NCBI GenBank assembly: GCA_023715865.1
Contig: JAMBOW010000001.1
Coordinates: 248,001 to 312,000, forward strand
Length of the DNA: 64,000 nt
Reading direction: 5' to 3'
DNA from: Neobacillus mesonae
Lineage (GTDB): Bacteria > Bacillota > Bacilli > Paenibacillales > Paenibacillaceae
A model generated the notes under the pieces. The model saw only the letters and a program-made list of their open reading frames with translations. It made no database searches and had not been told where the DNA came from. Positions 54,147 to 63,050 of this stretch are shown one piece after another; the first letter of the stretch is position 1; each line of letters opens with the position of its first letter. A program made the position numbers and the translations under genes.

Positions 54147-55382
54147 TTGAATACATACAAAAAGCGCGTCCAACTAATCGATGGATTGCGCGGATTCAGT
54201 CTAGCAGGCATTGTGCTGGCAAACATGCTAATTTTTCAGTATGGCTTGTTCGGTGAGAGTGAAACTCAGTTGTTTGGAATTAAGGGAGCTGACCTGGCTT
54301 TCCACTCATTCCTGTTCATTACGGTGGTGGGCAGCTTCATACCTATATTCGCATTTATGTTCGGCTTCGGAATGGTTAAGCTGTCGGACAGCCTGAAATC
54401 AAGGGAACTACGACCGAAGTGTCATTTGGCCCGCCGGTTTCTATTGCTGTTCGTTATCGGAATATTGCATTCGACCTTCTTATGGGAAGGGGACATCCTA
54501 TTGTTTTACGGTGCAACAGGTTTCTTCCTGCTGCTGTTTCTAAACCGGAAACCTAAAACACTGCTGGTCTGGGCAGTACTGCTGCTCACCATTGCAGGGC
54601 TGCTTGGTCTCCCGGGTTCAGATCCGGCGGACCCGATGGCCGCAACGTCTTCGCATACGCAAAATTACATCATGCAGAGCCAGGACGTATACGGCAGTGG
54701 TAGCTACGCAGAGATCAAAGATTTTCGCAATAACGCCGATCCGTTCGGGGATATGGATGAGCTAGTCCTTTTGCTTGCTGTCTTGTTCGCTCCGCTTATG
54801 ACGGCGCCTATGTTCCTGCTCGGCATGCGCGCAGCGAGAGTTGGGACTTTTGACGACCCGCAGGCAATGCGCCGTATATATGTTCGCCGTGCCGCGTTCC
54901 TGATTCCAGTCGGTCTGATACTCAAGGCTTACGGCGTGCTTGCGCCGCAGCTAGGCATGGAAGGGTGGCTAGGTACAGGAATCGGAGTAACACTGGGAGG
55001 ATCTCTGCTGGCACTTGGCTATATCTATGCCTTTGCGCTGCTGTATGCGGGAACCCGCCGCATTGCCTTGATGGGTAGGTTCGAGGCGGTCGGCCGTCTC
55101 TCATTAACGAATTACCTGATGCAGAGCGTGATCTGTACGACGATCTTTTACGGATACGGCTTTGGACTTTTCGGTCGAGCCGGCGTGTTTGTCGGGGCCG
55201 TCATCGCACTTGCCGTCTACGTCGTCCAATTGTGGCTTAGTCCGCTCTATTTGAAGAAGTTCCGCAGCGGTCCGATTGAACACGTGCTTCGCATTTGGAC
55301 GTACTTGTCTTGGAGAGGACAGCCGAGAACAAAGAGAAAAGCACGTGAAACTTCACAGGAAAGCACACCTGGCCTTATCTAA
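54147..55382 (+). CDS. DUF418 polytopic membrane protein
   Basis: 411 residues from TTG 54147, with AGAGGTG seven bases upstream. Starts with the family wording QLIDGLRGFSLAGIVLANML and has about nine to ten membrane helices; the DUF418 C-terminal region (RIALMGRFEAVGRLSLTNYLMQSVICTTIFYGYGFGLFG) is complete. Function of the family is unknown. Divergent from the OmpR-type system and probably its target, which hints at an envelope role. Confidence 0.92.
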   Translation: MNTYKKRVQLIDGLRGFSLAGIVLANMLIFQYGLFGESETQLFGIKGADLAFHSFLFITVVGSFIPIFAFMFGFGMVKLSDSLKSRELRPKCHLARRFLLLFVIGILHSTFLWEGDILLFYGATGFFLLLFLNRKPKTLLVWAVLLLTIAGLLGLPGSDPADPMAATSSHTQNYIMQSQDVYGSGSYAEIKDFRNNADPFGDMDELVLLLAVLFAPLMTAPMFLLGMRAARVGTFDDPQAMRRIYVRRAAFLIPVGLILKAYGVLAPQLGMEGWLGTGIGVTLGGSLLALGYIYAFALLYAGTRRIALMGRFEAVGRLSLTNYLMQSVICTTIFYGYGFGLFGRAGVFVGAVIALAVYVVQLWLSPLYLKKFRSGPIEHVLRIWTYLSWRGQPRTKRKARETSQESTPGLI

Positions 55383-55410
55383 TATGCCGCCGTGTTGCAA
55401 GCTGTAAGCA

Positions 55411-55446
55411 GGAAGCCGCCTGCTCCGAAAGTGTGTGGCTTCTTTC
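55411..55446 (+). terminator. Terminator of the DUF418 gene
   Basis: GAAGCC (55412-55417) / GGCTTC (55437-55442), with inner partial pairing and a TTTC tail. Moderate strength. Confidence 0.6.
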
Positions 55447-55505
55447 AATACCTCCTGTTCCAATCAGAAGAGTGAGAAGAAATAGTTACTGCTAGGAGAA
55501 ACAAT

Positions 55506-56084
55506 ATGAACAAGGTTAGAACGATTTATGTATTATTGACTGATACGGATACGCTACTCGCAAAAACAATTAAATGGTTTACTAATGCCCCTTACAATCA
55601 TGTATCTATCGTATTTGATGAAAAACTCGATGAAGTTTATAGCTTTGGGCGAATAAATCCTAGAAATCCACTAATCGCTGGTTTTATAAGAGAAGACGTT
55701 TACTATGGCACTTACCGTTTTTTTTATGATACAAGATGCCAACTACTACAAATAGATGTTTCAGTAACAGAATATAGTCAAATCAAAAATGTAATCCAAA
55801 AATTCATAGACAATAAAGATAGGTTTTCTTATAATCTGCTGGGGCTCGTTGGTGTAGCAGTCCAATATCCGATTCATCAAAGGAATAAATATTTTTGTTC
55901 TCAATTTGTAGCAGAAGTTTTGGAAAAAAGCGGCTTGAAATTATGGAGTCTGCCTCCTGCTCTCATTACGCCCTATGATTTTGCAATGCATCCGCGGTTC
56001 AAATTAGTCTATGAGGGAAAATTGTTTGATTATCCATTTCTGGATCATAGTAAGCTGGCTAGAGTCGTTGCCGGCCATGAATAG
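55506..56084 (+). CDS. Permuted NlpC/P60 (YiiX-like) papain-fold protein
   Basis: 192 residues, TAGGAGAAACA before ATG. A histidine early (APYNH32VSIVFD) and the cysteine late (KYFC131SQFVAEVLEKSG) is the reversed order seen in permuted NlpC/P60 proteins, cysteine hydrolases or acyltransferases acting on peptide or lipid amides and esters. No signal peptide or membrane segment, so it is probably cytoplasmic. The acidic third residue is not certain. Substrate unknown. Confidence 0.72.
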   Translation: MNKVRTIYVLLTDTDTLLAKTIKWFTNAPYNHVSIVFDEKLDEVYSFGRINPRNPLIAGFIREDVYYGTYRFFYDTRCQLLQIDVSVTEYSQIKNVIQKFIDNKDRFSYNLLGLVGVAVQYPIHQRNKYFCSQFVAEVLEKSGLKLWSLPPALITPYDFAMHPRFKLVYEGKLFDYPFLDHSKLARVVAGHE

Positions 56085-56261
56085 AATGCCTATATTTATT
56101 GATTGTTTTGAGCATTATCTTGCAAGGTATATCTCTGTGTTATATTAACCGGTTGAACAGTTAAGCATTAACTACCCGAATGATATGAAACTTAAATGTG
56201 CACAAATAGTTGCGATACGAAGCCACAGCATTACTATACTTCTGTTAAGAGGAGGGATCAG

Positions 56262-57146
56262 ATGGATTGGCTTATGAGAATGAATCGGGCACTGGATTAC
56301 ATCGAAATGAATTTAACCGGAGATATTGAATTGAATGAAGTGGCTCAATGTGCTTGCTGTTCATCACATCAGTTTCAGAGAATGTTCTCATTTATTACGA
56401 ATGTGTCACTTGCGGAATATATAAGACGAAGACGACTTACCCTAGCAGCAATTGAATTGCAGAATAGCGATATGAGAGTTGTTGATATTGCCGTAAAGTA
56501 TGGTTATGAATCACCTGTTTCATTCGCAAGGGCTTTCCAATCTTTGCATGGCGTTAATCCTGCAATGGCCCGTCTAGAAGGGACTGCTCTCAAAGCCTAT
56601 CCTCGGCTTTCCTTCCTTATTTCAATTAAAGGGGAGAAGGCAATGAACTATCGTATCGAGACAAAAGAATCTTTTCAAGTATTCGGAATTGAAAAAATAT
56701 TTCAAACTAACGGAGTAGACACTCCGGCAGAATTATGGAAGCATAGCCATGCTAACGGAGAGGTTGAGAGACTTGCGGCTAACGCAGGCGACCTACCCAT
56801 CTTTTTTAATCAAGACTATTATAAAGTACATGCTGTTTGCAGTTACAAAAAAACAGAAGAGGATACTTTTCCTTATATGCTGTGTGCATTTAAAGGAGAC
56901 TCTAGTAAAACGGATGGGTACGCTAGTATAACAATACCCGCTCAAACTTGGGCCATTTTTTCATCAGATCCATTCACATGGGATAAGTTTGATGAAACGA
57001 TTGAGACATTATATAGAAGATTCTTCTCTGAGTGGCTTCCTACTGCAGGATACGAACTGGTCGATGGAATGGAATTCGAAATTACAGGGAGTAAAGATGG
57101 ACTAAATTTCATTGAGCTATGGTTTGCAGTAAGGAAAATATCCTAA
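56262..57146 (+). CDS. AraC regulator with GyrI-like effector domain
   Basis: 294 residues from ATG 56262, with GAGGAGGG six bases upstream; an in-frame ATG at 56196 lacks one. The N-terminal AraC pair (IELNEVAQCACCSSHQFQRMF; MRVVDIAVKYGYESPVSFARAF) is followed by a GyrI-like/AraC effector-binding domain (about 150-294: YRIETKESFQVFGIEKIF ... YELVDGMEFEI). This is the SoxS/Rob-like layout that senses hydrophobic or toxic molecules. Target genes not obvious nearby. Confidence 0.92.
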   Translation: MDWLMRMNRALDYIEMNLTGDIELNEVAQCACCSSHQFQRMFSFITNVSLAEYIRRRRLTLAAIELQNSDMRVVDIAVKYGYESPVSFARAFQSLHGVNPAMARLEGTALKAYPRLSFLISIKGEKAMNYRIETKESFQVFGIEKIFQTNGVDTPAELWKHSHANGEVERLAANAGDLPIFFNQDYYKVHAVCSYKKTEEDTFPYMLCAFKGDSSKTDGYASITIPAQTWAIFSSDPFTWDKFDETIETLYRRFFSEWLPTAGYELVDGMEFEITGSKDGLNFIELWFAVRKIS

Positions 57147-57196
57147 GAGTTATTTGTCTTGGAATATGGAATATCTTCTTCTTTATACCAAAAGAA

Positions 57197-57235
57197 ATGG
57201 GCAGCTGACCGGTTAGCAGCTGTTCTTTTTTCTTT
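57197..57235 (+). terminator. Repeat-like terminator (copy J) of the AraC-GyrI gene
   Basis: GGGCAGCT (57199-57206) / AGCTGTTC (57218-57225), with two G-T pairs, then TTTTTTC. The wording GCAGCTGACCGGTTAGCAGC is close to the core of the dispersed repeat; arms are missing. Confidence 0.7.
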
Positions 57236-57335
57236 GGCTAGGTCAAACTTTAATGTTGATTTTTGAGCATAAGACAACCGTCTTGGTGAGTAGTGCGATT
57301 GCAATGGGAGGTGATACTTTGGTTATATTGTAATT

Positions 57336-57893
57336 TTAGACAATGCCCAAAGCCTTCGTATGAATAGATGGTGACTTTATACATTTATTATTCTCGTATA
57401 TAGCTTCGATTATTGATATTTCAACGATAACAGCACTTATTCTTTCGATTCTTTTAGTGCAGTATAACATCGCTTCTTTTAAATTTTCATCGTTTAATCT
57501 GTTCGCTATGGTACAGTGAGGTATCCAGTTATTAGGAAGATATTGAGACTCAGCATTCATTCGATAGTTTTCAAAGAAACTGTGATGATTAGCATGGAGC
57601 GTTAAAAATTCTTTGGAAGGAACAGGGGCAAGGTATAAAATTCCCGTGTTTAAAAAGGTTCCTATCGAGTTCATAGTGATTGGAATTTGTTTTTTAGATT
57701 CATAAAAGCAGTTGAAATCGCTTATGAATTTCCGGGTATCTACGTCAGAGTCATAACCTGCTATCGTAATATGAGGTCGTCTATCTTGTACTTCTTCTGC
57801 ATATTTGGAAACTGCATTATCACTCAACTCTTTCCAAATCTGCTTTATATAGAGCTCTGTATCCTGGTCAAAATGTGCAACTACTCCGTACAC
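57336..57893 (-). CDS. 2'-5' RNA ligase-like 2H phosphoesterase
   Basis: 185 residues. The two HxT/S motifs are clear: H41-I-T43 (RRPHITIAGY) and H126-C-T128 (WIPHCTIANRL), spaced about 85 residues as in the 2H fold. Such enzymes open 2',3'-cyclic phosphates or act on ADP-ribose cyclic phosphates or RNA ends. Divergent from an ADP-ribosylglycohydrolase with a 260-base gap; the interval 57894-58102 holds no gene. Confidence 0.88.
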   Translation of the reverse strand: MYGVVAHFDQDTELYIKQIWKELSDNAVSKYAEEVQDRRPHITIAGYDSDVDTRKFISDFNCFYESKKQIPITMNSIGTFLNTGILYLAPVPSKEFLTLHANHHSFFENYRMNAESQYLPNNWIPHCTIANRLNDENLKEAMLYCTKRIERISAVIVEISIIEAIYENNKCIKSPSIHTKALGIV

Positions 57894-58102
57894 CTCTATA
57901 ACCCCCTCAATAACTATAATCCCTGCAATGAAGAGTATTCAACAGCACCATTGAGCAATCCTGCCCATTTAACAAGGATAAGCCAGAAAGCCGAAGTTTG
58001 GCGTTCGTGTCAGTTACCGCAAGCAGGCAGAATCGTCACAGTAGTTTTCAAACCCTTTTATGGATTTGGAAATGATATAATGGCAACATCCACTTGGAAC
58101 TT

Positions 58103-58130
58103 TTGGCATATAACGGGATTTCGATATAAT
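58103..58130 (+). promoter_or_regulatory. Promoter of the ADP-ribosylglycohydrolase gene
   Basis: TTGGCA (58103-58108), 16-base spacer, TATAAT (58125-58130), 22 bases before the ATG. Confidence 0.7.
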
Positions 58131-58152
58131 AAAGTTAGAGTGAGGTGATAGA

Positions 58153-59025
58153 ATGGAAGACTTAATCAACCGTATTAAAGGTGGAATGTACGGGGTGGCT
58201 GTTGGGGATGCACTTGGCGGAACGACAGAGTTTATGAGTGCTAAAGAGGTTGAAGGGAAGTACGGATATTTGAAGGAAATCATCGGCGGCGGGGTGTGGC
58301 AGCTAGAACCGGGGGAAGTCACCGATGACACGATGATGACGCTCTGCGTAGCGCAAGGTATCCTTGAAAATCCAGATGATCCGAAAGAAAGTATCGGTCG
58401 GTTCTTTTTGGAATGGTATCAATCAAGACCTAAGGACATAGGGAATATTATCCGTCATGTTTTTGAGAAATATGAGGGAGATTGGTACGAAGCAGCTTTT
58501 ATTGCACACGTGGATATGGGGCAAAGCGGCGGCAATGGCTCTCTGATGCGATGCCTGCCCGCTGCACTAGCTTATAACAACTTAGATGAAATAGAGCGAG
58601 TGACTGCTCTGCAGTCGAGAATGACCCATTATGATCCAAGATGTACTGAAGCCTGCCTTATGTACAATCGAATGGCTAACCGTCTCCTGCGTGGAGAAGA
58701 CTTGAGAGGAGCTATCCTCGCTGAAGTGGTTGGGAGTGAATATGAAAGCGTTATACAGGCGAAACCGGATTGTCCGCCTAGCGGTTACGTAGTGCATACC
58801 TTCAGATGGGTATTACATATTTTGTTCAATACGCATACGTTTGAGGAAGTCGTGCAGCAAGCCGCTAATCTTGGAGGAGATTCCGATACGATCGGCGCTA
58901 TAGCTGGCGGATTGGCAGGCATCTATTATGGTTATGAGGGTATTCCTGATAGATATGCGGATGCAATCTTGATTAAAGAGAGACTCGACCAAGTAAGTTC
59001 TCAACTTTACATGAGGCAAACTTAA
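58153..59025 (+). CDS. ADP-ribosylglycohydrolase (DraG) family enzyme
   Basis: 290 residues, TGAGGTGATAG before ATG. Metal-binding motif T57-D58-D59-T60 and the second site D243-S-D245-T246 (GGDSDTIGAIAGGLAGIYYG) are intact, with the family opening IKGGMYGVAVGDALGGTTEFM. It would remove ADP-ribose from an arginine, nucleic acid or small-molecule acceptor, using a dinuclear magnesium or manganese centre. No ADP-ribosyltransferase gene is in the window, so the physiological substrate is open. Confidence 0.93.
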   Translation: MEDLINRIKGGMYGVAVGDALGGTTEFMSAKEVEGKYGYLKEIIGGGVWQLEPGEVTDDTMMTLCVAQGILENPDDPKESIGRFFLEWYQSRPKDIGNIIRHVFEKYEGDWYEAAFIAHVDMGQSGGNGSLMRCLPAALAYNNLDEIERVTALQSRMTHYDPRCTEACLMYNRMANRLLRGEDLRGAILAEVVGSEYESVIQAKPDCPPSGYVVHTFRWVLHILFNTHTFEEVVQQAANLGGDSDTIGAIAGGLAGIYYGYEGIPDRYADAILIKERLDQVSSQLYMRQT

Positions 59026-59652
59026 CTTCCTGAGAGAATGAGGAACTTCAAGTTATATCCATTATATATAAAGCATCACATATATAACCTGCTATAAAGA
59101 TACAATCGAATTATTACATTATCAAGATCATAAAAGTGGAATGATTCTGTGTGCAACCACATTAAATTAATGATTGAAGTGACGGGAAACGACTGCTAAG
59201 CAAAAATATTAAAAAAGACCGGTTGTAGTTAAACTCGGTCTTTTTTAATATTATTTATAAGTACTAAATGGGGTTCGATGCCCCTCGATGCATTAATGTA
59301 ATTATAATAAGTACCTATAGCCAATTAAAGATTAAGCTAAAGGGAAGCTCTACCGAAAAACAGATTCAGCTTACAGCAGTTTTCGAGACTACTTGACGAT
59401 AATGTGCAAAATATTTCCAAATAATTGTTTATAATAAACTAAAGAATTCACAAGAAACATTTTAAAAATATCGGAGTAAATAGATCTCATTTTAACGTAT
59501 TGAGGTACCGTGCATCCTTATTCGCATTAAAAGGTAAAGATTTGGCTGTTAAATAAAGTATTGTCTATTGTATACGAGATGAAAGCTATAGATAATTAAA
59601 AAGGTACCTTTTTCTAAGGTTCGGTATATTCAATGGGAAGGGGTAAACATGA
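59026..59652. other. Long gene-free leader of the last two-component operon
   Basis: No gene supported in 627 bases. It contains a 17-bp perfect hairpin at 59205-59221/59236-59252 (AAAAAAGACCG ... CGGTCTTTTTT core) that can terminate either strand, a decayed repeat arm (GACGGGAAACGACTG at 59181-59195) and another (TTAAGCTAAAGGGAAGCT at 59334-59351). Confidence 0.6.
59205..59252. terminator. Bidirectional terminator with 17-bp stem
   Basis: Arms AATATTAAAAAAGACCG and CGGTCTTTTTTAATATT are exact reverse complements around a 14-base loop. T-runs lie in both arms. It is 180 bases past the glycohydrolase stop. Confidence 0.85.
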
Positions 59653-61179
59653 ATGATGGATGTTTTACTTGTGGATGATGAGCCGTGGGTACTAGAGGGT
59701 TTGCGTACCATGGTTAACTGGGATAAATACGGTTTTCAAATATGCGGTGAGGCCGATAATGGAAATGCCGCATGGACCATGATTGAGAATCTTCAGCCGG
59801 ATTTGGTGTTTACAGATATTCAAATGCCTTCGGTAAATGGTCTCGAATTGATAGACCGTTCTAAACAAGTGCTGGCCAGACCACCCAAATTTGTCATTTT
59901 AAGCGGATATGATAGCTTTGAATATGCGAAAATAGCGCTGGACCAGCGTGTGGAGGATTACTTGCTCAAGCCGATTGATGAGGTTGAAATTGAAACGGTA
60001 CTGGAGCTTATAGGCCGTAAAATTCTGGAGGAGCACGCTTCGGCGGAAGTGCATCAACGCGAACATGCCTTATATGTAAGTTGCTTGTTCAATCGCCTGC
60101 TTCAAGGCGATGACAGCAGTGAACTGCAAGATGAGGTGAGAAAATCTCTTCGAATGGAAGGTCATGAGAGCATGGCCTGTCTTCTAATTTCAAAGGATAT
60201 AAGTAAGGAAGAAGTGAAAGCACGGCTGCACAGTTTTGCTGGTATTCATTGTTCGGAACCTTTTGCAGATGCCGAAGGAAACATCGGAGTGTTTGCTGCC
60301 GACATTAATGATTCCCTTATACGGCTTGAAGCGATGGCCAGAGGTCTGTTTGAGATATATTCTGATCGTGGGGCGATTATTGTGGCATTAGGTCATGAAT
60401 CAGGCGGAGTATTCGCCGTGCGCTCAGCGTATGAGAAAGCTTTGTTCGCATTAAAATGGAAGCGCTATCAGGATAGATCCGGCTTTGTGCTTCATCAGGA
60501 TTTGCCACAGAAAGATAGCGTGGCTAAAGTGAACCAAAAAGCTTTGACGGATCTAATGGAAGCCATTTTGTCAGGAGAACAGCGCAGGGTGGAGGAAAAG
60601 GTGCAGGCGATGCTTGTTAATCCTGACTCGGAGATGGCTGTGTCGGATATTGAGTACGTTCGAGTTCAATTGATTGCTCTTGAAATGGGTGTTCTCAGAC
60701 AGTTGAAGGAGCTGGAGGGGGATGAGGACAAGTTTGTTGCGCACGTTCAAAAAATGGCAGGTGACATTACCGGAATAAACTCATATCCTGCGTTTCGGGA
60801 GTACGGACTTATTTTAAGCCTTTATGCTATGGAGGCGCTCCAGTCACAGCGAAAACGAAAAGAATGCAGTACGATTTTTCAGGTGGAGCAGTATGTTAAT
60901 CAGGAGTTCCGGGAAAAGTTGCAGCTACAGGAGATAGCCCGGAAATTTCATATGAACGCCAACTATTTGGGCCAAGCATTTAAACAGCAGACGGGAAAGG
61001 CTTTTCGGGAGTATTTAAATGATAAGCGGATTGAAGAGGCAAAACGATTGTTACGTCAAAGCAATATAAGCATCGCTGAGGTAGCGGCACATTCGGGTTA
61101 CTTGAGTGCGGACTATTTTATAAGTCAGTTCAAGCGGATGACGGGCATGGCACCATCGCAATATAGAAAACAGCAATAA
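59653..61179 (+). CDS. YesN-like response regulator (REC + AraC HTH), first of two
   Basis: 508 residues. Receiver with D55 (LVFTDIQMPSVNG) and YLLKPIDEVE, linker, and C-terminal AraC motifs (LQLQEIARKFHMNANYLGQAFKQQTG; ISIAEVAAHSGYLSADYFISQFKRMTG). Followed after 32 bases by a histidine kinase and then a second regulator. GGAAGGGG lies before ATG 59653. Expected to control carbohydrate uptake or degradation genes beyond the window. Confidence 0.93.
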   Translation: MMDVLLVDDEPWVLEGLRTMVNWDKYGFQICGEADNGNAAWTMIENLQPDLVFTDIQMPSVNGLELIDRSKQVLARPPKFVILSGYDSFEYAKIALDQRVEDYLLKPIDEVEIETVLELIGRKILEEHASAEVHQREHALYVSCLFNRLLQGDDSSELQDEVRKSLRMEGHESMACLLISKDISKEEVKARLHSFAGIHCSEPFADAEGNIGVFAADINDSLIRLEAMARGLFEIYSDRGAIIVALGHESGGVFAVRSAYEKALFALKWKRYQDRSGFVLHQDLPQKDSVAKVNQKALTDLMEAILSGEQRRVEEKVQAMLVNPDSEMAVSDIEYVRVQLIALEMGVLRQLKELEGDEDKFVAHVQKMAGDITGINSYPAFREYGLILSLYAMEALQSQRKRKECSTIFQVEQYVNQEFREKLQLQEIARKFHMNANYLGQAFKQQTGKAFREYLNDKRIEEAKRLLRQSNISIAEVAAHSGYLSADYFISQFKRMTGMAPSQYRKQQ

Positions 61180-61211
61180 GCCTTAGAAAAGATAAGAAGC
61201 ATGAACGAAGG

Positions 61212-63050
61212 ATGGCGATACCCAACATGTTTAGAAAATTCCGTGTCCGAAGCATTGTAAACGATATTCCCTTGAATTATAAATTTATACTGATATTTGT
61301 AATTGGAATTTTAATCCCCATCTTCGCAAGCTATTATTTGTTCATGGATCGCATGTCTGAGCTGATCAAGGAACGGGAAGAGCAAAATTTGCAAATATCT
61401 TTGGAGCGGGCGAGAAAGGACATCCATTCAATGATTGATGGCGGTATTGCTGTCAGTCATGCCTTGATCACGGACAAGTCGTTGTCCGAATCCATGGATC
61501 GGGATTACAGCAGCCAGTTGGATTTCTACAACACGTTTGATGATCTGCTTCGCCATCGAGTGACTTCTTATATTCCAACGAATAACCAAATTCAGCGCAT
61601 AGGCATTTATACCGACAATTCAACCATTGTTTCCGGTGGGGATTACTATGTTCTAGACAGCACCATGCGCTCTAGTACCTGGTATCAGCAGTGGGAAGCG
61701 GCGGGGGAACCTCTTAAAGTACTCGCATACCGTGATCAGGCAGCCAATAATCGTGCTGCAACCTCTTCGTATATAAGCATAATTGAAAAAATGGACTATT
61801 ACTACGCACACAACTCTTATCAGAAGCTGGTACGAATCGATTTTTACCCCAATCGTTTCTATGACGTGATCGCAAGAGAAAAAAGTTCTCTTGAGCTGTA
61901 TCTGGTGAATGATCACAATCAAATCATCGTGTCAGCGGATGATAAATATCATGGCGAGGTGGACATTCAATACGCATTTTTCGATATGAATAAAATGGCA
62001 GATTCAGATATACATATTGTCCCTATAGGTAATGCCAGCTATGTGAAAGGGTGGAAATTGATTGGTGTCCCTCAGGAAACACGTGTCAAAGAAGCAATGT
62101 TATCTATGCAGTTATACTTCGGTATGCTGGCCGGGATTATTACTCTAATCACTTCCATCTTCATCTATGTTATGCTGCGTTCCTACAATTATCGGGTAAA
62201 GCGACTATCCAGACATATGCAAAAGGTCGGGAATGAAAAATTTGAGCTGATCAACATGGACGGTGGACAGGATGAGATCGGCCATTTGATTCGCAATTTC
62301 AATATGATGACCGCTCAAATAAAGTCACTAATCAACAACGTTTATAAGCTTGAAATTCAGCAGCGAAGCCTGGAGGCTGAACGCATCCGCGCTGAGCTTA
62401 ATATGCTGCAAAGCCAGATGAACCCCCACTTTTTATTCAATACACTGAATGCACTCCTTGTGGTTAGTACCAAAAATAATTATGTAGACGTCAAGGGCAT
62501 TATTAAGGATCTGTCCAGGCTGCTTCGCCGTCTCCTCAATTGGAAGGACGATGTCGTCACTCTTGAGGAGGAGATGGGTTTTACAATGATGTACCTGGGG
62601 ATTGAGAAATTCCGTTTTCGGGATAAATTTGAATACGATATTGATATCACTGATGAGGCAAAGCTTTATAAAATACCCAAAATGAGTATCCAGCAATTAG
62701 CGGAGAACGCTTGCAAACATGGTATACAAGCCATTGAGGGTCTTGGCTGCGTGAAGATTAGGGCTGAAATCGTGAGAGAGCATTTGCGTGTTGTCGTATC
62801 CGACAATGGCAAGGGTATGGACAAGGAGCGACTGCAAGAGGTTCTGTATCATATGCGAAGCACGGAAGAGAGCGGAGGATATAATATCGGAATGCGTAAT
62901 GTATATCGTCGTCTTGAATTGTACTATGACGATAAAGTGACTTTTAGCCTGGTAAGCAGGATCGGGGTGGGGACGGAGGTGTCCTTTGAAATTCCGTTGC
63001 AGCTGTTGGAACGTCACTGTGAAGAAGGAGGCATGAAAGATGGCATTTAA
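61212..63050 (+). CDS. YesM-like membrane sensor histidine kinase
   Basis: 612 residues. Helices at about 23-45 and 293-318 flank an extracellular Cache-like sensor; HAMP and a coiled linker follow, then phosphoacceptor H406 (QMNPHFLFNTLNALLV) and ATP-binding motifs (QQLAENACKHGI; VSDNGKGMDKE; GYNIGMRNVYRRLELYY). Its last four codons overlap the start of the next regulator gene by 11 bases. The start codon has little Shine-Dalgarno support (GAAGG immediately before), so it may depend on coupling to the upstream gene. Confidence 0.92.
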   Translation: MAIPNMFRKFRVRSIVNDIPLNYKFILIFVIGILIPIFASYYLFMDRMSELIKEREEQNLQISLERARKDIHSMIDGGIAVSHALITDKSLSESMDRDYSSQLDFYNTFDDLLRHRVTSYIPTNNQIQRIGIYTDNSTIVSGGDYYVLDSTMRSSTWYQQWEAAGEPLKVLAYRDQAANNRAATSSYISIIEKMDYYYAHNSYQKLVRIDFYPNRFYDVIAREKSSLELYLVNDHNQIIVSADDKYHGEVDIQYAFFDMNKMADSDIHIVPIGNASYVKGWKLIGVPQETRVKEAMLSMQLYFGMLAGIITLITSIFIYVMLRSYNYRVKRLSRHMQKVGNEKFELINMDGGQDEIGHLIRNFNMMTAQIKSLINNVYKLEIQQRSLEAERIRAELNMLQSQMNPHFLFNTLNALLVVSTKNNYVDVKGIIKDLSRLLRRLLNWKDDVVTLEEEMGFTMMYLGIEKFRFRDKFEYDIDITDEAKLYKIPKMSIQQLAENACKHGIQAIEGLGCVKIRAEIVREHLRVVVSDNGKGMDKERLQEVLYHMRSTEESGGYNIGMRNVYRRLELYYDDKVTFSLVSRIGVGTEVSFEIPLQLLERHCEEGGMKDGI

